Under the pieces are notes generated by a model. It was not told the origin of the DNA and did not search any database. It saw only the letters and a program-made list of their open reading frames with translations. Source: Sphingomonadaceae bacterium (GTDB lineage Bacteria; Pseudomonadota; Alphaproteobacteria; Sphingomonadales; Sphingomonadaceae). Taken from it: a DNA stretch of 64,000 nucleotides. Below, piece after piece: positions 58,813 through 64,000 of this stretch (position 1 is its first letter; each line of letters begins with the position of its first letter). The translations under genes and the position numbers were made by a program. The DNA is taken from positions 1 through 64,000 of the forward strand of contig JACKLA010000004.1 in the NCBI GenBank assembly GCA_024236155.1. Reading direction: 5' to 3'.

Positions 58813-60633
58813 TTGGCCGACGAAACCCCTCTCGACCGCTTCAAGCGGACCCTGACCGGCACGGCCCGCGCCATTTCGCGCGAGCCGGAGGTCGAGGTTG
58901 CGTGGAGCGCGGATGCGCCAGCGGCCAGCGGCAAGAATTTCCGCGTCCCGCTGCCGGGCCGCAACCTGCCGCCCGAACAGGCGGCTGAGGCAAGGGGTTT
59001 TGCCGACAGCTTCGCGCTCAAACTGCGTCACCACAATGAGGGGTTGCACGCGAAGAATGCGCCGAGTGAGCCTGTAGCTCGCGCGTGTTACGACGCGATC
59101 GAGCAGGTTCGCTACGAGGCCTTGGGAGCCAATAATTTCAGCGGGATGCGGGCCAATCTTGAGGCTGCGACCGAACTGCGTACCGCATCCGACCCGATTT
59201 CTCGTGCGCAGGGCGAAAACGACGTGCCGCTGCAAAGCGCGCTTGGCCTGATGCTACGCGAGGAACTGACTGGCGCGGCGATCCCGGAAAAGGCGCGTGC
59301 CGGCGTTGAGATGGTGCGAGAATTTATCGAAGCGCGCACTGGCGGTGACTTCGAGGCGCTTGCATTGTCGCTCGACAATCAGGAGACTTTCCAGTCGCTT
59401 GCGCTCGACATGTTGCAGCATCTCGAACTTACCCGTCCCGACGATGCGGGCGAGCCCGAAGACAGCGAGGGCGACGAGGACGAGGGGCAGGACGAGCAGG
59501 AAGACGAGGGCGAACAGGAATCCGACGGGGCCGAACCGCAGTCGACCGAAATGGCTGGTGAAATGGCCGAGGGCGAGGCGGATGGCGAGGCCGAGACCGA
59601 ACTCGAATCCTCGGATGAAATGTCCGATGGAGAGGTGGGCGAGGAAGGCGATGAGGGCATGCTGCCCGTCCGCCCGAACCGCCCGTGGACCGATATTCCC
59701 AATGATTTCGAATACAAATACTTCACCGACAAATTCGATGAAGTGATCGAAGCGCCCGAACTGTGCGACAGCGAGGAACTGGATCGGCTGCGTGCCTATC
59801 TCGACAGCCAGCTGACCGGACTGCAATCGGTGGTGACCAAACTCGCCAACCGGCTCCAGCGGCGGCTGATGGCACAGCAGAACCGCAGCTGGGATTTCGA
59901 CCAGGAAGAGGGAATGCTCGACGCCGCGCGGCTCGCCCGCGTGGTCATCAGCCCCGGCCATTCGCTGAGCTACAAGATCGAGCGCGATACCGAATTCAAG
60001 GACACCATCGTAACCTTGCTGATCGACAATTCGGGCAGCATGCGCGGGCGGCCGATCAGCATCGCTGCGATCAGTGCCGATATCCTCGCCCGCACGCTCG
60101 AACGCTGCGGGGTCAAGACCGAGATCCTCGGCTTTACCACCCGCGCGTGGAAGGGCGGGCAGAGCCGCGAGAGCTGGCTCGCCGACGGCAAGCCGCCGCA
60201 TCCCGGCCGCCTCAACGATCTACGCCATATCGTCTACAAGAAGGCCGACGAACCGTGGCGCCGTGCGCGCCGCAATCTCGGCCTGATGATGCGCGAGGGG
60301 CTGCTGAAAGAGAATATCGACGGCGAGGCGCTGATGTGGGCGCACAGCCGCCTGCTCGCCCGCCCCGAAGACCGCCGCATCCTGATGGTGATCAGTGATG
60401 GTGCCCCGGTCGATGACAGCACGCTCAGCGTCAACAACGCAGGATACCTCGAACAGCATCTGCGCCGCGTGATCGAATGGATCGAGAAAAGCTCGCCGGT
60501 GCAACTGGCCGCGATCGGCATTGGGCACGATGTAACGCGGTACTACAAGCGCTCAGTCACGATCATGGATGTCGAGCAGCTGGGCGGCACGATTATCGAG
60601 CAGCTGGCCGGGTTGTTCGAGGTGGAGGGCTAG
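58813..60633 (+). CDS. cobT: Aerobic cobaltochelatase subunit CobT
   Basis: CobT, with CobS and CobN, inserts Co2+ into hydrogenobyrinate a,c-diamide. The 606-residue protein has an N-terminal domain (LDRFKRTLTGTARAISREPE), a long acidic low-complexity stretch (about residues 213-290, rich in Asp/Glu with SEGDEDEGQDEQEDEGEQE), and a C-terminal von Willebrand A domain with MIDAS motif LLIDNSGSMRGRPISI and MVISDGAPVDDSTLS. These are the family features; length is normal (about 600). The start is a TTG at 58813. CobS and CobN genes are not in the window. cobST homologues are widespread in alphaproteobacteria, sometimes without a B12 pathway. Confidence 0.93.
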   Translation: MADETPLDRFKRTLTGTARAISREPEVEVAWSADAPAASGKNFRVPLPGRNLPPEQAAEARGFADSFALKLRHHNEGLHAKNAPSEPVARACYDAIEQVRYEALGANNFSGMRANLEAATELRTASDPISRAQGENDVPLQSALGLMLREELTGAAIPEKARAGVEMVREFIEARTGGDFEALALSLDNQETFQSLALDMLQHLELTRPDDAGEPEDSEGDEDEGQDEQEDEGEQESDGAEPQSTEMAGEMAEGEADGEAETELESSDEMSDGEVGEEGDEGMLPVRPNRPWTDIPNDFEYKYFTDKFDEVIEAPELCDSEELDRLRAYLDSQLTGLQSVVTKLANRLQRRLMAQQNRSWDFDQEEGMLDAARLARVVISPGHSLSYKIERDTEFKDTIVTLLIDNSGSMRGRPISIAAISADILARTLERCGVKTEILGFTTRAWKGGQSRESWLADGKPPHPGRLNDLRHIVYKKADEPWRRARRNLGLMMREGLLKENIDGEALMWAHSRLLARPEDRRILMVISDGAPVDDSTLSVNNAGYLEQHLRRVIEWIEKSSPVQLAAIGIGHDVTRYYKRSVTIMDVEQLGGTIIEQLAGLFEVEG

Positions 60634-60637
60634 GAAT

Positions 60638-61315
60638 ATGAACGCGGCGGCCAATGTTCCGACGGACGATCTTTTGGCAAAAGTTATCGCAACTTACGGC
60701 GTGCAAGCGGCGGACGAGTCCGCGCAAAGGCAGTTTATAGCGAAACACATTGCCGAGCTTGAAACTTCGGATAACGAGGCTGTTGCGAGAACGGGCTTTA
60801 TTTTGAAGAGAGCCAACGAAGGTTTTGGCTTGGGTCACAAGGTTCCCCTGTCGATCATCGCAATGGGCCAAGCCATGCTTGGAATTGACCTTGCAGTAGC
60901 CGCACCGTTCTTGGCCTCTAACCCCGCTGCATTCACCGCTGCTGCCTTGGGAGCGATTTATTACGGTTATCAAGCTCTTGAGGACGAAGAGCGAGCTGAA
61001 CTCCATGCTCGCATAGGAGCCGCGCTCGATTTCGGGGTCGAACTGGTCAAGACCATCGTTAGGTTTTGTATCGACACCATGAAGAGCTTGCTCGATCCCG
61101 AAACTTTGGCGCAAATCAAGAACTATGTGGCTGATGCCGCCGAAGCCGCTGGCAATTCGTTATATGATGTCACCGGTAAGTTGCTGGACCGGATTTCCGG
61201 TCTGGCGTCCGACGCAAGCGAAGTGGCGTCAAGCGCAGGGACAGCTTTGGGGGCAGCCGCAGGCGAAGCATATCAAAAGGGTCGGGCGTTGTTTGATCGA
61301 AATTCGAAGGAATAG
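60638..61315 (+). CDS. Protein of unknown function with hydrophobic core, low GC
   Basis: The 225-residue product has no family I recognise. It contains an N-terminal helical part (DDLLAKVIATYGVQAADESA, IAELETSDNEAVARTGFILK), two or three hydrophobic segments near residues 75-110 (LSIIAMGQAMLGIDLAVAAP, FTAAALGAIYYGYQALEDEE), and a C-terminal Ala/Ser-rich helix (GLASDASEVASSAGTALGAA). GC is about 52%, below the flanking cobT and nitroreductase genes, suggesting acquisition. The ATG at 60638 is only 4 nt after the cobT stop, so it may be cotranscribed. Confidence 0.55.
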   Translation: MNAAANVPTDDLLAKVIATYGVQAADESAQRQFIAKHIAELETSDNEAVARTGFILKRANEGFGLGHKVPLSIIAMGQAMLGIDLAVAAPFLASNPAAFTAAALGAIYYGYQALEDEERAELHARIGAALDFGVELVKTIVRFCIDTMKSLLDPETLAQIKNYVADAAEAAGNSLYDVTGKLLDRISGLASDASEVASSAGTALGAAAGEAYQKGRALFDRNSKE

Positions 61316-61317
61316 AT

Positions 61318-62001
61318 TTGGAAGTCACCGAAGCCGTCCAATCCCGCCGCTCAATCCGCGCCTTCCTCGACAAACCCGTCGAACGCGAAACCCTCACCCG
61401 CATCATTGAAAAGGCGCAGCGAGCACCCTCCGGCGGAAATACCCAGCCGTGGCATGGCATCGTCCTGACTGGCGCGCCGATGCACAGGCTGTTCGACCGG
61501 ATTGCCGAGGAATTTCCCAAGGGGCTCGCTGCACATGCGCCCGAATATCATATCTATCCGCCCGAACTGGATGGAGCCTATGAAGCGCGCCGTTTCGGCA
61601 TCGGTGAGGCGCTGTATGCCGCACTGGAAATTTCGCGGGAGGACAAGGCAAAGCGCCTGATGTGGTTTGCCAACAATTTCCGTGCCTTCGGTGCGCCTGT
61701 TCTCATGCTGGTTCACACACCCAAATATATGGGCCCACCGCAATGGTCGGACATCGGCATGTGGCTGCAGACCATCGGCCTGTTGTGCCGCGAGGAGGGG
61801 CTGGACACATGCTTCCAGGAGGCATGGGCGGTCTATTCCCCGCAGATCCGCGAAGTGGTCGACATCCCTGAAGACCACACCTTCTTCTGCGGCGTTGCGA
61901 TCGGGTATCGCGATCCCGATGCACCGGTGAACAATTTCACCGTCGCCCGCGCCTCGCTGGACGAGGCGATCCGCTGGCAGGGCTTCCCAGACGAGGGCTG
62001 A
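61318..62001 (+). CDS. Nitroreductase family protein
   Basis: The 227-residue flavoprotein begins VTEAVQSRRSIRAFLDKPVE, the classical RRSIRxF FMN-binding start, then RAPSGGNTQPWHGIVLTG, WSDIGMWLQTIGLLCREEGL and a C-terminal FFCGVAIGYRDPDAPVNNF. Family members reduce nitroaromatics, quinones or flavins with NAD(P)H; the natural substrate is unknown. The TTG at 61318 follows GAAGGAATAGAT. It is the last gene before a 200-bp gap, then the TPR gene. Confidence 0.93.
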   Translation: MEVTEAVQSRRSIRAFLDKPVERETLTRIIEKAQRAPSGGNTQPWHGIVLTGAPMHRLFDRIAEEFPKGLAAHAPEYHIYPPELDGAYEARRFGIGEALYAALEISREDKAKRLMWFANNFRAFGAPVLMLVHTPKYMGPPQWSDIGMWLQTIGLLCREEGLDTCFQEAWAVYSPQIREVVDIPEDHTFFCGVAIGYRDPDAPVNNFTVARASLDEAIRWQGFPDEG

Positions 62002-62200
62002 CCCGCGCAAACTGCCCCGAAACGGGACTCGGCCGGATTGCGAACGATCGCGGGCATAACTCGCTGCGTTATGTCCAATTTTTCCTAGGCGCGACTCATT
62101 CGCAGTCCCTAGGCTCACCAAGCAAAACAAAAACAACGGTGTCGCGATTGCCGGGTCGAACGCTTTTCGACCCCCATTCCTTTGGGGAGGGAAGCATATC
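62002..62200. other. Intergenic region upstream of the TPR gene
   Basis: The gap holds an AT-rich stretch (62105-62135, with repeated CAAAA/AACAA words) and a small palindrome GCCCCGAAACGGG near 62015-62027. No confident promoter or riboswitch was found. Confidence 0.4.
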
Positions 62201-64000
62201 GTGAAGCGTCAATATGCGCTTGTCCTTGCGGGGCTGCTCGCCGGTTCCGCCCTGTCCGTGCCTGCGCACGCGCAATCCCGGCCACCACTGGTGCGGGACA
62301 GTTTTCCTGTCGGCGATGGCAATGGCATATTGTGCCAGGTGCAGGACCGCAGCGTCGGCAATCCGGCCAAGCGCACCATGTTCGATCGCCGCTGGGCCGT
62401 GGTTTGCCGTGACAGCGCGCGGCCCGTCGCGACGATATACGGCTTCAAGAGCGATGGCGGCAGCCTGCCCGAAATTCGCGAAGAGGGCACGGAATGTGCA
62501 ACGGGTTCCGCCTTCGCCGATCTCGGTGACGGGATCGGTCGGCAGTCATGCAGGCTGGCCGGCGCGCAAAAGCTGGACTGGAACCGTTACCGCATCGATG
62601 CCGGCGACATGGTGTTCATGGCCGAGGGTTTCGACGCCTATGAAAGCGCGACCCTGCTGGCGCTTCGCTCTGTGCGTGACAACCGGATCGCGGAAGGCAC
62701 GATCTCGGTCGCGACAACTTCGGTGCTCGATCCGCTGTCCTTTGCCCGCGTGCAGGCCGAAACGCTCAAGCCCGAACAGGCGCTGTGGGAGGGCTATCGC
62801 CGCAACCTCGGCGGTGAGTATGCCGAGGCAGCGGCCTATTTCGAGACGCTCCAGCAACGGCTCGAAGGCGAGGCAGACGATACGATCAATCCCGGCGAAT
62901 TCCTCGTCAACCGCGCCTTGCAGAAATCCAATCTGGGCCAGTTTGCCGAGGCCAACCGCCTGTTTGCCGAGGCGGAGGAACTGACCGCTGGCGATCCGGT
63001 GGCGGGGCGGTTGCAGCGCAATTTCGAGGCATTCCACCTGCTCAACCAGGGCTTCTATCCCGAAGCGATCGAACGCGCCTCACGCGATCTTGCTGCCTCG
63101 ACGGCAGGCGCAGATTCGCTTGCCGAAGGCTTGCAGATCACCCTTCCGCTATCGGCCCGGATCAACCAGTCGGGCGAGGGCAATGGGCTGCTTGGTTTCG
63201 TCGACGAACTGAAGCTGACCCCGCAGGAACGCGCCGAGATCATCGATGCGCAGGCGCTGCAACTGCGCGGCACCGGCCTGCGCATCGAGGGCGACGATGC
63301 GGGCGCGCGGCAGGCGTTGCTCGATGCCTATTCGCGCGCGGTTGCGGTGCGTGACGGACGGGTGACCTCGATCACCCGCATGCGTGCGCAAATCCTTGGC
63401 GAACTGGCCGCGATTGCAGAGGGCGAAGGCCGGATGAGCGATGCCGAGGCCCTGCTGCGCAACGGGCTCGACATCCTCGAAATCCAGTATCCCGAGCGGC
63501 GCGCGGTCAGCGGGGCGCAGGCGCGGCTCGCCAGCTTCCTGCTCCGGCGAGGACGCGAGGATGAGGCGGTTGCGCTCTACAAGACAGTGATCGACCGTTC
63601 GCTGGGCAAGCGCGATGCGGTGCTTGGCTTCGCCAACCAGCTCAACCCCTATTACCGCATGTTGTCGGACAGGGCGGGCAGTGACGCTGAAGCTGCCGCC
63701 GAATATTTCCGCGCATTGCAGGTGTTGCTGCGCCCCGGCGTGGCAGAAACGCAGGCAATCCTCGCGCGCGAGCTGAGCGCGAATTCGGACGAGGGCGCGG
63801 CGCTTTTCCGCCAGTCGCTCGACCTCGGGCGCGATATCGAGCGGCTGCGCATGCGTTATGCGACGCTGGGCAAGGCAGACCAGACGGCCGCGGTGACACA
63901 GGAACGCGGCGAGCTGGCCGACCAGATCGACCGGCTGGAGCGGCAGCAGCAATTGACGCAGGTCCGCCTCAACGATTTCCCGCAATATCGGGTGGTCGCA
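62201..64000 (+). CDS. Exported tetratricopeptide-repeat protein (partial, runs off the window end)
   Basis: From the GTG at 62201 the frame is open for 600 codons to the end of the window. It starts with a signal peptide (YALVLAGLLAGSALSVPAHA), then a short domain with Cys residues (GILCQVQDRSVGNPAKRTMF, EEGTECATGSAFADLGDG), and from about residue 195 TPR-like helical repeats (GGEYAEAAAYFETLQQRLEG, NLGQFAEANRLFAEAEELTA, LNQGFYPEAIERASRDLAAS). Proteins of this build in Sphingomonadales often end in a CHAT protease domain, which would lie beyond the window, so a CHAT domain is only a guess. GGGGAGGGAAG precedes the start. Confidence 0.8.
   Translation, partial: MKRQYALVLAGLLAGSALSVPAHAQSRPPLVRDSFPVGDGNGILCQVQDRSVGNPAKRTMFDRRWAVVCRDSARPVATIYGFKSDGGSLPEIREEGTECATGSAFADLGDGIGRQSCRLAGAQKLDWNRYRIDAGDMVFMAEGFDAYESATLLALRSVRDNRIAEGTISVATTSVLDPLSFARVQAETLKPEQALWEGYRRNLGGEYAEAAAYFETLQQRLEGEADDTINPGEFLVNRALQKSNLGQFAEANRLFAEAEELTAGDPVAGRLQRNFEAFHLLNQGFYPEAIERASRDLAASTAGADSLAEGLQITLPLSARINQSGEGNGLLGFVDELKLTPQERAEIIDAQALQLRGTGLRIEGDDAGARQALLDAYSRAVAVRDGRVTSITRMRAQILGELAAIAEGEGRMSDAEALLRNGLDILEIQYPERRAVSGAQARLASFLLRRGREDEAVALYKTVIDRSLGKRDAVLGFANQLNPYYRMLSDRAGSDAEAAAEYFRALQVLLRPGVAETQAILARELSANSDEGAALFRQSLDLGRDIERLRMRYATLGKADQTAAVTQERGELADQIDRLERQQQLTQVRLNDFPQYRVVA

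Overview
The window is about 63% GC and reads as a chromosomal stretch of an alphaproteobacterium of the order Sphingomonadales, most likely Erythrobacteraceae (Erythrobacter, Qipengyuania or Altererythrobacter type). The grounds are a permuted two-piece tmRNA with the tag ANDNEALALAA, a SciP (DUF1153) cell-cycle regulator, a PurN-YjbR fusion, DUF2794, an aerobic CobT, palindromic intergenic repeats of the kind common in sphingomonads, and many TTG/GTG starts. The taxonomic call is an inference from gene content. No rRNA, tRNA, CRISPR array or transposase was seen.

Layout. 1-2500: end of a LemA gene, mscL, a low-GC proteasome-like Ntn-hydrolase gene, then ssrA. 2500-7260: a VOC protein, two small membrane proteins and an arginine succinyltransferase cluster (M20 hydrolase, astA, astB). 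7430-11080: malate synthase G, an M15-like peptidase and a DUF2189 membrane protein. 11080-16770: the outer-membrane/rRNA cluster lptD-surA-pdxA-rsmA on the minus strand. 16870-19840: pepA-holC, a lipoprotein and ndk. 19970-25430: YdcH-like protein, purMN facing a DUF2066-like protein, hda, cysE and DUF2794. 25430-31370: membrane proteins, an SDR dehydrogenase, gph, glmU, a truncated membrane gene and an HNH protein. 31430-35000: sciP, two PilZ proteins and a secreted S9 peptidase. 35200-40750: the F1 ATP synthase operon atpH-A-G-D-C, interrupted by an unknown secreted-protein gene and palindromic repeats. 41130-45880: TauD-type dioxygenase, trypsin-like protease, DUF1203, Ada, and a PEP-mutase-family enzyme. 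45900-48050: a lower-GC two-gene island encoding a DUF5131 (Gp37/Gp68, three-Cys) protein and its TcmP partner. 48050-58060: HTH protein, LprI-like lipoprotein, paired CPBP proteases, GST, priA and several exported proteins of unknown function. 58150-64000: fructose-6-phosphate aldolase/transaldolase, cobT, a low-GC unknown, a nitroreductase and the start of a TPR protein running off the end.

Most of the window is ordinary core genome. The parts that look acquired are AT-richer than their surroundings and sit in otherwise conserved contexts: the Ntn-hydrolase gene wedged between mscL and ssrA (1131-2048), the gene inside the atp operon (37097-37651), the DUF5131/TcmP pair (46019-47940) and the unknown downstream of cobT (60638-61315). 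The DUF5131/TcmP pair and the Ntn hydrolase are the best candidates for poorly described systems. The permuted tmRNA is well supported by the tag frame and by helices that bring the two pieces together.
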